Assembly (NCBI GenBank): GCA_964421595.1
Contig: CAYQXY010000006.1
Span: 62,001-126,000, forward strand
Origin: PXAP01 sp964421595
GTDB lineage: Bacteria; Bacteroidota; Bacteroidia; Bacteroidales; PUMT01
DNA length: 64,000 bases
Direction of reading: 5' to 3'
The translations under genes and the position numbers were made by a program. Below the pieces are notes generated by a model. It saw only the letters and a list, made by a program, of their open reading frames with translations. It searched no databases and was not told the DNA's origin. Of the stretch, positions 17,490 to 26,929 are shown one piece after another. Position 1 is the first letter of the stretch. The number at the start of each line of letters is the position of its first letter.

Positions 17490-18563
17490 TTAATCAGCAA
17501 AAACTATTCCTTTAGGAGCTATACCTGTTTCATACGTCAAAAAATCATTATCACTGTCATATATGTGGAGCTTCCCGGGAGTGGTATAATCAGTTATCTC
17601 GAGGGCAAATACCAGTCCTGTTTCGGGTTGTATACCAACGGCTGAAAATTGTTCACTTGTAACAGGCCCGGAAGGCTGGACATTTTCTTCTATTCCCATG
17701 GAAAAGAGTCCTTCATATTCTCCGAAATAGAGATCTTCACCCGACGGACTAATGGCGAGGTACGATGGATTGAAGTAATCTCCTTTTTTCCCGAGAATTA
17801 TTTCCCGGTCAGCCTCAAGAGATAGGGGACTAATCCTGACAAGTCTGGAATCAGTTTCCTCGACTATTTCAGTCCACGTTTCATTATAAACCACCTTTCC
17901 CCTGCAAAGTACCCATATGTTGCCATTAATATCGGATACCATTGCAATGGGTATATCACCGACTACTATGGTTTTTATTACTTCGTCAGTTCCTCTGTCA
18001 ATTACAGATACAGTATTATCGGCAGCCCATCCGCCAGAGTTGGCGACATAAAGATAGTTGCCTGAAATAAGCAGTTGTTCTGGTCCCATTCCCACTTCAA
18101 TCGAATCGGTTACCTTTCCCTCCTTTATATCGATCCGGTATACCTGGCCCTGCATGCTCCCATTCGAAAGATACCCTGACCCATTACCCGAATATGCAAA
18201 ATGCCGGGGATAGGAAAAACCTGTAATTGTACTTTCCGATTCGAAAGATTCCAAATTAACTATCTCTATCTTTCCTGAGTTGTTTGCTACAATTACCCCG
18301 TAATCGCCTGCCAGGGCAAATGATTGTATAACATCACCGGCAGGCCTGCCGTTCACGGTTTGGAATAAATTGTTAACTGTCATTGCAGAATCGGGGTTAT
18401 ACCAGCTTATTGAACCGTTATTGGCATTAAAAGCTCCTTCGCACCATACAAAAACCCCTGTTGCAAACCCCGGGTTTGTGGGTGAAGTTTTTTCTTTTTC
18501 ACATGAGATAATGGATACTGCAATGATACTCAGAAAGATAAATAAAAGTGCTTTTTGATTCAT
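17490..18563 (-). CDS. btuG: BtuG-like surface cobalamin-binding lipoprotein (YncE/DUF5074 propeller)
   Basis: A 357-residue lipoprotein with lipobox SIISC (Cys21) and a seven-bladed propeller-like sequence: FVWCEGAFNANNGSISWYN at the N-terminus, ANNSGKIEIVNLES, GMGPEQLLISGNYLYVANSG, VSVIDRGTDEVIKTI and GDIPIAMVSDINGNIWVLCRG. BtuG proteins of Bacteroides sit on the cell surface over BtuB and bind B12 with extreme affinity (known); the assignment here rests on fold, length and the position right after btuB under a cobalamin riboswitch. The 169-base gap before it contains a dispersed repeat. Confidence 0.85.
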   Translation of the reverse strand: MNQKALLFIFLSIIAVSIISCEKEKTSPTNPGFATGVFVWCEGAFNANNGSISWYNPDSAMTVNNLFQTVNGRPAGDVIQSFALAGDYGVIVANNSGKIEIVNLESFESESTITGFSYPRHFAYSGNGSGYLSNGSMQGQVYRIDIKEGKVTDSIEVGMGPEQLLISGNYLYVANSGGWAADNTVSVIDRGTDEVIKTIVVGDIPIAMVSDINGNIWVLCRGKVVYNETWTEIVEETDSRLVRISPLSLEADREIILGKKGDYFNPSYLAISPSGEDLYFGEYEGLFSMGIEENVQPSGPVTSEQFSAVGIQPETGLVFALEITDYTTPGKLHIYDSDNDFLTYETGIAPKGIVFAD

Positions 18564-18600
18564 TTGAATAGTTTAAAGTTATTAATAAATTGATATGAAG

Positions 18601-18650
18601 GTAACATTTGCTAATTAAGTGGTTGCCACGAATGGATGACCCATGTATTA
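18601..18650 (-). repeat. Dispersed 50-base repeat, copy 2
   Basis: The reverse complement of this stretch matches 10983-11032 at 41 of 50 positions, and similarity continues weakly beyond it (ACACACAAA). It lies between btuB and btuG, so it would be transcribed with the operon. The dyad GTGGTTGCCAC can form a short hairpin. Confidence 0.6.
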
Positions 18651-18732
18651 TTTATTTTGTGTGTCCGGGCAGTTGAAAGATTAATTCAATTTGTTTACAT
18701 GATGAATCTTATTATTGCAATTTAGATATATA

Positions 18733-20712
18733 TTATTGTCTGAAATCAAGAGAAAAACTCAGATGATAGCTTCGTCCGGCCATTGGATACGAACGTACAA
18801 CCTGGTAATGGGTATTGAAAAGATTCATGACCTTTATCCTTAAATTGCCGGAAATATCACCTGCTGTTATGCGGGCACCAGCATACCCGTTCAACAGAAA
18901 GTGTGAAGGCATCTGGAAGAGGTGATTGTTGTCTTCGGTGCTAAATCTGCTTCCGGTGTAATTTCCCGAAAGGCCCGCGAACGATTTTCGCAGTGAAACA
19001 TTTATGCTGGAAGAGCCTGTATGTGAGGGTATATAACTTAACTGATTTCCGGTATTGGAATTGCCTTCCCGGTATTCTTTGCTGATAACTGAACGGGCAT
19101 TATTATAACCTGCCCGGAAAATAAATTTCAAGTCGCCTATATTTCCCCCGGAAGATATGTAGGCTTCATACCCCCTGACGGTTACCTCTTTTTTATTCTG
19201 CGGCTCCCAGTAATTGCCGTTTATGCCGGGTGTCCATTGTATCATGTTCTTTATCAATGAATTATATGCAATAACTTCAATCTGAATACTTGAATTACCG
19301 GAAAGAGCAATATCCTGAACCAGTCCGATATCGGCAGTATAACCAGATTCCGGATTAAGGCCGGGGTTGCCCCCGGGCTGCCAGTATTTATCATTGAAGG
19401 TTGGTACTCTGAATTGATCTGAATAGGTTGCCCTGATAGTCATTGTCTTTACTGGTAACTTTTTTGCTGCCCCGATGGCAAAAAGGTAAGGTATATGCGT
19501 ATTTGTGTGAAATTCCTTTCGAGCTGAAATATTGCCAGTAAAGCCAGGAAGGGAAAGTTTCAGGGCTGTGATGGCCGCCAGGTGGTTTTCCTTCGTATTG
19601 TCGCCATATGCATCGACATTTGCAGTCAGGTGTGAGAATGTGGCACCTGCATCAAGTGACAATACATCTGATATCCATATCCGGTAATTCATATCATTCA
19701 TAAGCCTGGTGCTTTGGATCTCAGAGTCAACCGAATAATGCAGATCTGCAGCGTTCTCTTTATCCCGGTAGAGCATATTTTCACTGAAAACAGCAGTATT
19801 TACTGAGAATAATGAACGTTCCATGACTTTTGTCCATTTGGTGTATACCCTCAGGGAGCTGTCTCGCTGCATGGCATTGCCGGGATTGTATGATCCCATA
19901 ATGGCGGGAATCTCTTTGTGTTTTGCCTGATACCAGAAGCCTGCTTCAATATTGTTATTTCCGGGAAGCCTTAAAAAGATGTTCTGTATCATTCCCATTG
20001 TTGCAAGGGCGTTGTTTTTAATTCTCTCAACCGGATCGCCGTGTTTGTAATTGTCGGTAAACCTGAAATTGTTTTCAGCTTCATGGGAATACAGGGTCAT
20101 CTGGTATTGTAACCGTTGGTTGCCAATCTTTCCGGTAAATGAAAAGTGCCTGTTATCGAATGTTCCCAGTTCTGATTGCAGTCCGATCTTAACACGGTTG
20201 TTCCAGTCGGCGCTATTCTGCAATACAACAGAGCCACCAAAATTGCCACTTCCGGCAAGGCTTCCTGATGCACCATGAATAACTGAAATATCCTGAACAG
20301 CTGCTACAGGAATTGCTGACAGGTCCATACTGCCAAGAGTAATTGAGTTAAGCAGGAATCCGTTCCAGCTGACTGAGGTTTGATATGAATTTGTCCCCCT
20401 TAAAAAAACAGAAGAGGAGGATCCGCTGCTTCCGGTAGAGTTAATATATGCAGAGGTAAACAGTGGAAGGATATCACCTATGTTTGCAGATGAGAATACT
20501 TCCTGTATGACTGTATCAGGACTGCTCACCTTTTTGTCTTCCCTGAAAAATGTGTGTCGGGGTTGTTCTATTACAACTTCAGGAAGTGTTAACCTTATTA
20601 AACTGTCGGGCTCATTTGACAATGCAGGTAAGGCTATAAATAAGATGATAAGCAAAAAGCAGGAGAAAATGACAGACTTCAAACCATTAAGATTATGTTT
20701 ATACCCGAACAA
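18733..20712 (-). CDS. btuB: TonB-dependent cobalamin receptor BtuB
   Basis: A 659-residue outer-membrane receptor. A signal peptide (ending LPALS) is followed by a plug domain (GDILPLFTSAYINSTGSSGSSSSVFLRGTN, VSWNGFLLNSI, IPVAAVQDISVIHGASGSLAGSGNFGGSVVL) and a beta barrel with receptor phrases such as FRVPTFNDKYWQPGGNPGLNPESG and a final LSFSLDFRQ. Its length suits BtuB (600-700). There is no ATG: the candidate starts are TTG at 20712, 14 bases after the B12 box, or TTG at 20682, which gives a tighter signal peptide (MKSVIFSCF). It takes B12 across the outer membrane using TonB energy. Confidence 0.9.
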   Translation of the reverse strand: MFGYKHNLNGLKSVIFSCFLLIILFIALPALSNEPDSLIRLTLPEVVIEQPRHTFFREDKKVSSPDTVIQEVFSSANIGDILPLFTSAYINSTGSSGSSSSVFLRGTNSYQTSVSWNGFLLNSITLGSMDLSAIPVAAVQDISVIHGASGSLAGSGNFGGSVVLQNSADWNNRVKIGLQSELGTFDNRHFSFTGKIGNQRLQYQMTLYSHEAENNFRFTDNYKHGDPVERIKNNALATMGMIQNIFLRLPGNNNIEAGFWYQAKHKEIPAIMGSYNPGNAMQRDSSLRVYTKWTKVMERSLFSVNTAVFSENMLYRDKENAADLHYSVDSEIQSTRLMNDMNYRIWISDVLSLDAGATFSHLTANVDAYGDNTKENHLAAITALKLSLPGFTGNISARKEFHTNTHIPYLFAIGAAKKLPVKTMTIRATYSDQFRVPTFNDKYWQPGGNPGLNPESGYTADIGLVQDIALSGNSSIQIEVIAYNSLIKNMIQWTPGINGNYWEPQNKKEVTVRGYEAYISSGGNIGDLKFIFRAGYNNARSVISKEYREGNSNTGNQLSYIPSHTGSSSINVSLRKSFAGLSGNYTGSRFSTEDNNHLFQMPSHFLLNGYAGARITAGDISGNLRIKVMNLFNTHYQVVRSYPMAGRSYHLSFSLDFRQ

Positions 20713-20724
20713 TTAACACCGGAT

Positions 20725-20900
20725 CTGGCAGGTCTTCTGACTTACTCCCTTTTTAAACGCCTTCCCATTGCAAATAAAAAGCAACAGTGGCCGGAATGTT
20801 TAAAAAGAATTATGGAGATTACAGCAGCGGGTACTGTTCAGGATTTACACCTGATTCCCTTTTCATTTTGCTTACATGAAATTGTAAGCAAAAACCAATC
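20725..20900 (-). promoter_or_regulatory. Cobalamin riboswitch upstream of btuB
   Basis: On the minus strand the aptamer core GGGAATCAGGTGTAAATCC is followed by CAGTACCCGCTGCTGT and ends with the B12 box AGTCAGAAGACCTGCC (complement of 20727-20742), all matching the known cobalamin riboswitch consensus in order. A GC-moderate hairpin TTTGCTTAC/GTAAGCAAA lies at the 5' side. The B12 box ends about 14 bases before the TTG start of btuB, so closure of the element would hide the initiation region, pointing to translational control (inference). Confidence 0.93.
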
Positions 20901-20906
20901 CAGCTG

Positions 20907-20914
20907 CAAATATA
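20907..20914 (-). promoter_or_regulatory. -7 box of the btuB operon
   Basis: The complement reads TATATTTG, a full TAnnTTTG match. It puts the transcription start near 20900, exactly where the riboswitch begins. A good -33 box is not obvious. Confidence 0.5.
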
Positions 20915-21017
20915 GTATATTTTTTATCGGTCGTTCAGATTTTGCAAATATTGATATCCATATTTTATCAACATCTCTGTTTATTTTATAAATTTACCTT
21001 CAATATAATCATTATAG

Positions 21018-23024
21018 ATGGACATTAGATCTGCAAGTGATAGAATATCACAATTAAGGAAAGAGCTGGATGAGCATAATCACCGGTATTATGTTCTGGC
21101 GCATCCGGTAATAAGCGACTTTGATTATGACAGCCTGATGATGGAGCTGATTGAACTTGAGAGTAAGTTCCCTGAGCTTTTTGATCCTTCATCGCCTTCC
21201 CAGCGTGTCGGAAGTGATATCAGCAGGGAATTTATTCAGGTGGAGCACAGGTATCCAATGCTGTCGCTTGGCAATACATATTCAAGGGAGGAAATTGCCG
21301 AATTTGACAACAGGATCAGAAAAACAGTCACAGAGTCATTTGACTATGTTTGTGAACTCAAATATGATGGTGTCGCAATAAGCCTGACCTACATAGACGG
21401 ATTCCTGCATACTGCTGTTACCAGAGGTGATGGTGAAAAAGGCGATGATGTAACATCCAATGCAAGGACAATACGTAGCATTCCGCTTAAGCTGAGGGGA
21501 AACGATTATCCTGATATTTTTGAGATACGAGGTGAGGTTATTCTTCCACGGGAAGGTTTTGAGAAAATGAACCGGGAGAGGGAAGAAAGAGGCGAAAATC
21601 TTTTTGCCAATCCACGTAACGCAGCCGCCGGTACTTTGAAGATGCAGAACTCATCACTTGTTGCCAGGAGGCCTTTAGACTGTATTGTATACGGTATGCA
21701 GGGAGATAATCTGCCCTTTGATTCACATTTTGAGAATTTAACCAGGGCAGGAGAGTGGGCATTTAAGGTATCACCTCATTCCCGGAAATGCAAGGATCTT
21801 AATGATGTATTCGATTTTATTGATTACTGGAATTTGCACAGGGTCGACCTCCCGTATGATATTGATGGTGTGGTTATCAAACTTAATGATTTTGGCCTTC
21901 ACAGAAAACTGGGTTTTACTGCGAAAACGCCCCGATGGGCAATATCCTATAAATTTGCAGCCGACCGGGCAGCTACCAGGCTTAAGTCTGTTTCCTTCCA
22001 GGTAGGTCGCACCGGGGCAATAACCCCGGTTGCCAATCTGGAACCTGTATTGCTGGCAGGAACCACTGTGAAGCGTGCTTCACTGCACAATGAGGAGCAG
22101 ATGCGGCTGTTGGGAATCCATACCGGCGATACTGTATTTGTTGAAAAAGGCGGCGATATAATTCCAAAGATTGTCGGGATAGATAAAAGTTTGCGACCAC
22201 AGGGAAGCATGGAAATTGGCTATATTGAGAAATGCCCTTCCTGTAATAGTTATTTGATAAGGATAGAGGGAGAGGCTAAACATTATTGTCCCGCAATCTA
22301 TACCTGTCCACCACAGATCCTCGGCAGGATTGAGCATTTTGTGAGCCGTAAAGCCATGAATGTTAATATGGCAGAAGCAACCGCAAGATTGCTTGTCGAA
22401 AAGGGGCTCATAAAAGATGTGGGAGACCTTTACAGTTTAAAGAGAGATGACCTGATTAATCTTGAGAGATTTGCTGAGAGGTCTGCCCGGAACCTTATAT
22501 CAAGTCTTGAGAATTCCAAAGATCTTCCCTGGTACAGACTGTTGTATGCTCTTGGAATAAGGTTTGTTGGAGAGACCGTTGCGAGAAAAATTGCTGCTGC
22601 CTTTCCTTCAGTTGACTTACTGATGAGTGCCTCGTATGAGGCATTGCTTTCGGTAGATGAAGTAGGTGAAAGAATTGCCTCGAGTATAACCGGCTATTTT
22701 TCTGTTCCTTCCAATATTCAAATTATTGAGAAGCTGCGTGCATCGGGAGTTAATATGGAACAGCGGAACGAAACGGAGAACAGAGGCAGCGACAGGCTCG
22801 AAGGTAAAAAGTTTGTGATTTCCGGCAGTTTTTCGCGTCACTCAAGGGAACAGATAAAGGAACTTATCGAACAGAACGGGGGAGTTAATGTCTCGGCAGT
22901 ATCAACTAATGTCCACTATATAGTCGGTGGCGAGAACATAGGTCCTTCAAAATTGCAAAAAGCAAAAGAATTGAACATACCCCTGCTATCAGAAGATGAA
23001 TTTACCAACATGATAAATCATTAG
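21018..23024 (+). CDS. ligA: NAD-dependent DNA ligase LigA
   Basis: A 668-residue essential replication and repair enzyme that seals nicks using NAD+. Domains in order: Ia NAD-binding (YYVLAHPVISDFDYD), adenylation with the lysine of CELKYDG (Lys115), OB fold, four-cysteine zinc finger (CPSC...HYCP...TCP), helix-hairpin-helix region (LYALGIRFVGETVARKIA) and C-terminal BRCT (EGKKFVISGSFSRHSREQIKELI to the end). Length is normal. It is transcribed divergently from the B12 locus and leads a run with the DUF gene and dapA. Confidence 0.98.
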   Translation: MDIRSASDRISQLRKELDEHNHRYYVLAHPVISDFDYDSLMMELIELESKFPELFDPSSPSQRVGSDISREFIQVEHRYPMLSLGNTYSREEIAEFDNRIRKTVTESFDYVCELKYDGVAISLTYIDGFLHTAVTRGDGEKGDDVTSNARTIRSIPLKLRGNDYPDIFEIRGEVILPREGFEKMNREREERGENLFANPRNAAAGTLKMQNSSLVARRPLDCIVYGMQGDNLPFDSHFENLTRAGEWAFKVSPHSRKCKDLNDVFDFIDYWNLHRVDLPYDIDGVVIKLNDFGLHRKLGFTAKTPRWAISYKFAADRAATRLKSVSFQVGRTGAITPVANLEPVLLAGTTVKRASLHNEEQMRLLGIHTGDTVFVEKGGDIIPKIVGIDKSLRPQGSMEIGYIEKCPSCNSYLIRIEGEAKHYCPAIYTCPPQILGRIEHFVSRKAMNVNMAEATARLLVEKGLIKDVGDLYSLKRDDLINLERFAERSARNLISSLENSKDLPWYRLLYALGIRFVGETVARKIAAAFPSVDLLMSASYEALLSVDEVGERIASSITGYFSVPSNIQIIEKLRASGVNMEQRNETENRGSDRLEGKKFVISGSFSRHSREQIKELIEQNGGVNVSAVSTNVHYIVGGENIGPSKLQKAKELNIPLLSEDEFTNMINH

Positions 23025-23094
23025 GAAAACAGTGTTAAGCCTGAATTTTTTTAGTATTATTGTATTTTAATCATTCCCTAAGAAAGATAACACA

Positions 23095-23643
23095 GTGGCA
23101 TTTCTACAAGGCATAAGAAAAAAAATAGGCTACTTCATACTCAAGAGAAAGTTGCCTGGCTTATTACGTAAAAAACAATTTATCAATCTGGCTGATGCCG
23201 GTACTATTGGCATTATATTCCATCAAACAGATGATAAAAGTTTTATGGCAGTGCAGGATTTTCTTAAATCACTTGCCTCAGAAGGTAAACAGATTGCTGC
23301 GGTAGGATATATTGAGTCAAGGAAAATCCCTGATTTTTATACGCTGAGGAAAGGTTTTAACTTTTTTTGCATTGACGATCTTAACTGGTTCTTTCAACCT
23401 GAACCCGCATTTATTAATGACTTTATTGAACGGGAATTTGATATTCTTATAAACCTGAGTATTGAAAACCGGTTTCCGGTTGAGTATATTTATGCTCTTT
23501 CAAAGGCTAAATTCAAGACAGGAAAGTTCAGGAACGGGTCTACCCATGCTGACCTTGCTATAGATATTAAGGATAACCGTGATGTAAACTACCTTATACA
23601 GCATATTAACCATTATCTACGAATGATAAACAAGAAACAATAA
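23095..23643 (+). CDS. Conserved Bacteroidota protein, DUF6913-like
   Basis: A 182-residue cytosolic protein starting with GTG. It has a basic N-terminus (GIRKKIGYFILKRKLP), an alpha/beta centre (IGIIFHQTDDKSFMAVQDFLKSL, then KQIAAVGYIESRKIPDFYTLRKG) and FDILINLSIENRFPVEYIYALSKAKFKTG. I recognise it as a small family found beside dapA/ligA in Bacteroidota, probably DUF6913, but its function is unknown. It lies 70 bases after ligA and only seven before dapA, so it is almost certainly co-transcribed with dapA. Confidence 0.75.
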   Translation: MAFLQGIRKKIGYFILKRKLPGLLRKKQFINLADAGTIGIIFHQTDDKSFMAVQDFLKSLASEGKQIAAVGYIESRKIPDFYTLRKGFNFFCIDDLNWFFQPEPAFINDFIEREFDILINLSIENRFPVEYIYALSKAKFKTGKFRNGSTHADLAIDIKDNRDVNYLIQHINHYLRMINKKQ

Positions 23644-23650
23644 TAATAAG

Positions 23651-24574
23651 ATGGTGAAGAAATTATTCCAGGGTACAGGCGTTGCAATTGTTACACCTTT
23701 CAGGGCAGATAAAAGTGTTGATTTCGTTTCGATGGGAAAACTGATCGAACATATTATAGCCGGGAAAGTCGATTATATTGTAGCACTTGGAACAACAGGA
23801 GAATCGGTTACCCTGAATTATGATGAAAAGGCAGCTGTTATCAGTTTTGTGATTGAGGCAGTCAACGGCAGAATTCCTGTTGTAATGGGGGCCGGCGGAA
23901 ATAATACACATGATGTGGTTAATGATGTAAAGGCCATTTTTGATGAAAATATTCCCGTTGCAGGAATCCTTTCAGTATCACCCTATTATAACAAGCCCAG
24001 TCAGGAAGGAATATATGAGCATTACAAGAAGGTAGCATCTTCCTGCAATCTCCCTTTGATTATCTATAATGTTCCAGGCCGTACCGGTTCAAATATTGCC
24101 GCAGAAACAACTCTCAGGCTTGCAACAGAGATAAGGAATATTGTTGCTATAAAGGAAGCTTCCGGAAATTTAAGCCAGATAAATCATATTTTAAAGAATA
24201 AGCCAAAAGATTTTATGGTTATTTCAGGAGATGACCAACTCACTTTGCCAATGATTGCCCTGGGTGCTTCCGGAGTTATATCAGTCTCAGCCAATGCTTT
24301 CCCGCTTGAATATTCTGAAATGGTTCGTCATGCCCTTAAAGGCAGGATGAAGAAAGCACAGGAATTGCAAAATGCACTGCTTGAAATTATGGATACTCAT
24401 TTTATTGAAGGAAACCCGGCTGGTGTGAAAGCGAGCCTGAACATAAAAAAAATAATTGACAATACTCTTCGGCTCCCACTTTGCCCGGTTACAGATGCCA
24501 CATATAATAAGTTGAAGGGACTGATTTCTGAACTTGATAAAATTAAGGCGAGCCTGCCATTGTCGGAGGACTGA
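23651..24574 (+). CDS. dapA: 4-Hydroxy-tetrahydrodipicolinate synthase
   Basis: A 307-residue TIM-barrel enzyme condensing pyruvate with aspartate semialdehyde, the first committed step to lysine and diaminopimelate. The pyruvate-binding GTTGES (47-52), the catalytic Tyr139 in IIYNVPGR with Arg144, and the Schiff-base lysine in VAIKEASG (Lys168) are all present, so it is a true DapA-type lyase. Length is usual (about 290-300). It is the last gene of the ligA run and converges on the S9 peptidase. Confidence 0.95.
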   Translation: MVKKLFQGTGVAIVTPFRADKSVDFVSMGKLIEHIIAGKVDYIVALGTTGESVTLNYDEKAAVISFVIEAVNGRIPVVMGAGGNNTHDVVNDVKAIFDENIPVAGILSVSPYYNKPSQEGIYEHYKKVASSCNLPLIIYNVPGRTGSNIAAETTLRLATEIRNIVAIKEASGNLSQINHILKNKPKDFMVISGDDQLTLPMIALGASGVISVSANAFPLEYSEMVRHALKGRMKKAQELQNALLEIMDTHFIEGNPAGVKASLNIKKIIDNTLRLPLCPVTDATYNKLKGLISELDKIKASLPLSED

Positions 24575-24904
24575 CTTCCGGCTTTTATTTAGCAGATAAC
24601 AAGACAGCTTACCTGCATTACTCTGAGTTTTTCAGAGCCCTGAAAACTTCTGTTTTATAAGGAGTTAATAAACTTCTCATCTGTACAGGCCTGTGTTCTG
24701 TAATGACAGGTTCCGGGATATTAAATACTATCAGATACAGATGTTTGCACGTACCAGGGACTGTTAAATAGAATCAGCTATAATTTATTCAAGCCATTCC
24801 GGCAATAAATTATTCAGGACTTCCGGGACTCGATATGGGGAACCTGGAACAGCAGGCTGGCAGGGTACTTCCTTTTCAGGAAAGCTCATCTGGCTCTCAC
24901 CACT
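24575..24904. other. Convergent gap, no gene
   Basis: About 330 bases between dapA and the S9 peptidase. A short stem CTCTGA/TCAGAG near 24621-24636 could be a weak terminator, without a T-run. Nothing else is recognisable. Confidence 0.4.
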
Positions 24905-26929
24905 TTATGGAGTAAGGTACCTGTCAAGCCAGTTATGTAGTTCCTTATACCAGAAAATTGAATTCTGTGGTGATAGAATCCAATGGTTCTCATCCGGATA
25001 ATAAACGAGCCGTGCATCAATTCCCATTCTTTTATAGATTCCATATACCAGGAGGCCGTGTCCGACCGGCACCCTGTAATCCTTCTCTCCATGGATAACA
25101 AGCATAGGAGTACTGAAGTTATGAGCAAACATTGCGGGGTTGGCCAACTGTAACCTGTCGAAGTCCTCCCATGGTGAACCGCTGTACTGGTGTGGCCGGT
25201 ACCAGGTATAATCGGTTGAGAACTGCATGTGTATATTATAGACACCCGCATGGTTTACAAGGCATGCAAACCTGTCTGTATGACCTGCAATCCAGCTTAC
25301 CATATATCCGCCATAGCTTCCACCTGTTGCGGCCATAAGTGTTTCATCTATGAATCCTCTTTCTATCATGTAGTCAGTTGCCTTCATTATATCCCTGAAG
25401 GGCTTGTCAGCATGAGATCCGTGTATGGATTCTGCAAATTCCTGCCCGAAACTTGTTGAGCCGTGAAAATTTGGCAGTGCAACGACATAGCCGGGCTGTG
25501 CAAAAAGATGCGAATTCCAGCGATAATGCCACTGATCGCCGAAAACACTGTGAGGTCCGCCATGGATCATGAGTACAAGGGGATATTTCATGGTAGGATC
25601 AAAGTCCGGAGGATAAACAATAAACATCTGTATGTCTGCTCCATCTGCTCCTTTGTAAGTGACATTCTCCACCTGGCCCAGGCGGACTTTTGACAGGATT
25701 TCAGAATTGACGTCTGTAAGCTGGTTCAGGTTCCCCCCTCTTAGATCAACTGTATATAGATCGACCGGCATATTTAGATTATCGTGCGTAAACAGAAGTC
25801 CATTGGAAGTAAGCTGTAGATTGCTGTTATTGCCGTTTCCGAATAATCTGGTGTATTTACCCCCGGCTGATGGAATTGAGAAAATAGCATTAACAGCCTG
25901 ATCGCCGGCAATGGAATAAATTGTTTTTCCATCGCCAGACCACCTCCAGTCACTAAATGAAAGATCTATATCGGCGGTAATATTTTTATGAGAGTCCTGC
26001 ACGATATTGTAAATTACCATTTGAACATTGTCTCCATAAAAATGGGCTGAAGTTTGTCGACCGTAAAGTATTGCTTTTCCATCGGGACTATAAATGGGAT
26101 CAAGGTCGTTTGCAGGATTGTCAGGAGTTATGTTTCGTAAATCACCACTGCCATCTGTCGCCAGCAGGAAAATATCATAGTTAAGGCTGTCGAACGGAGC
26201 CGGAACACTGTTCATAGAAAGTACAATTTCATTTCCATCAGGTGAAATATCATAGGAAGCTCCTCCCATCATTGCAAAATAGTTTGAAGATTCCGGCATC
26301 AGATCAGTTACATTGCCTGATTCAACATCCACTGAAAACAAACGGGGGAAAAACCCATCGGTCAGCCACCGGTCCCAGAATCTGTACATAACATCTTCAG
26401 TAACCTTCGCAGTTACCTTATTTTCTCTTTGTTCTTTCATGATCTTTTCCAGCATACCGAAATCGCCGTTATAACCAGGATGAATATTTGCGGCGAATGC
26501 GATCCTTTTACCATCAGGAAACCATTTGGGAGCGAAAACGCCTACGGGAAGGTCAGTCACTTTCCGGGCCTCTCCCCAGCCATATTCCAGAATGTAAACC
26601 TGTCCGGGTTTATTGTCACGGCGGCTTACAAACCCGGCCTTCTTGCCGTCAGGACTCCAGAAAGGTGCAGACTCCCTGCCTGAAAATGAAATTTGTTTCT
26701 TTACACCTGTTTCGTTGTCAAGCTGATAGATATATGTAGATGGTTCATTCTTTTCAAGATCATATTCAGTAAGGGTAAAAAGAGTAAGCTTTCCATCGGG
26801 AGATACTGCCGGCGACCCTATCCGCTTCATTTCCCATAGATGGGTGGCAGTAAAATCAGATTTATCCTGTGCAACAGCAAACTGGAACAGAAAGCTTGTC
26901 AATGTCAGTAAAATAAGGATTTTTTTCAT
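24905..26929 (-). CDS. Secreted S9 family peptidase (DPP/acylaminoacyl-peptidase type)
   Basis: A 674-residue exported serine peptidase. A signal peptide (MKKILILLTLTSFLFQFAVAQ) is followed by a WD40-like propeller (WEMKRIGSPAVSPDGKLTLF; repeated SPDGK motifs, about 25-400) and an alpha/beta hydrolase domain (about 420-674) with HGGPHSVFG, the nucleophile Ser538 in GGSYGGYM, the acid in HGEKDYRVPV and His in DENHWI. It probably trims dipeptides from peptides in the periplasm, like DPP5 or related enzymes. It is a single gene. Confidence 0.93.
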   Translation of the reverse strand: MKKILILLTLTSFLFQFAVAQDKSDFTATHLWEMKRIGSPAVSPDGKLTLFTLTEYDLEKNEPSTYIYQLDNETGVKKQISFSGRESAPFWSPDGKKAGFVSRRDNKPGQVYILEYGWGEARKVTDLPVGVFAPKWFPDGKRIAFAANIHPGYNGDFGMLEKIMKEQRENKVTAKVTEDVMYRFWDRWLTDGFFPRLFSVDVESGNVTDLMPESSNYFAMMGGASYDISPDGNEIVLSMNSVPAPFDSLNYDIFLLATDGSGDLRNITPDNPANDLDPIYSPDGKAILYGRQTSAHFYGDNVQMVIYNIVQDSHKNITADIDLSFSDWRWSGDGKTIYSIAGDQAVNAIFSIPSAGGKYTRLFGNGNNSNLQLTSNGLLFTHDNLNMPVDLYTVDLRGGNLNQLTDVNSEILSKVRLGQVENVTYKGADGADIQMFIVYPPDFDPTMKYPLVLMIHGGPHSVFGDQWHYRWNSHLFAQPGYVVALPNFHGSTSFGQEFAESIHGSHADKPFRDIMKATDYMIERGFIDETLMAATGGSYGGYMVSWIAGHTDRFACLVNHAGVYNIHMQFSTDYTWYRPHQYSGSPWEDFDRLQLANPAMFAHNFSTPMLVIHGEKDYRVPVGHGLLVYGIYKRMGIDARLVYYPDENHWILSPQNSIFWYKELHNWLDRYLTP

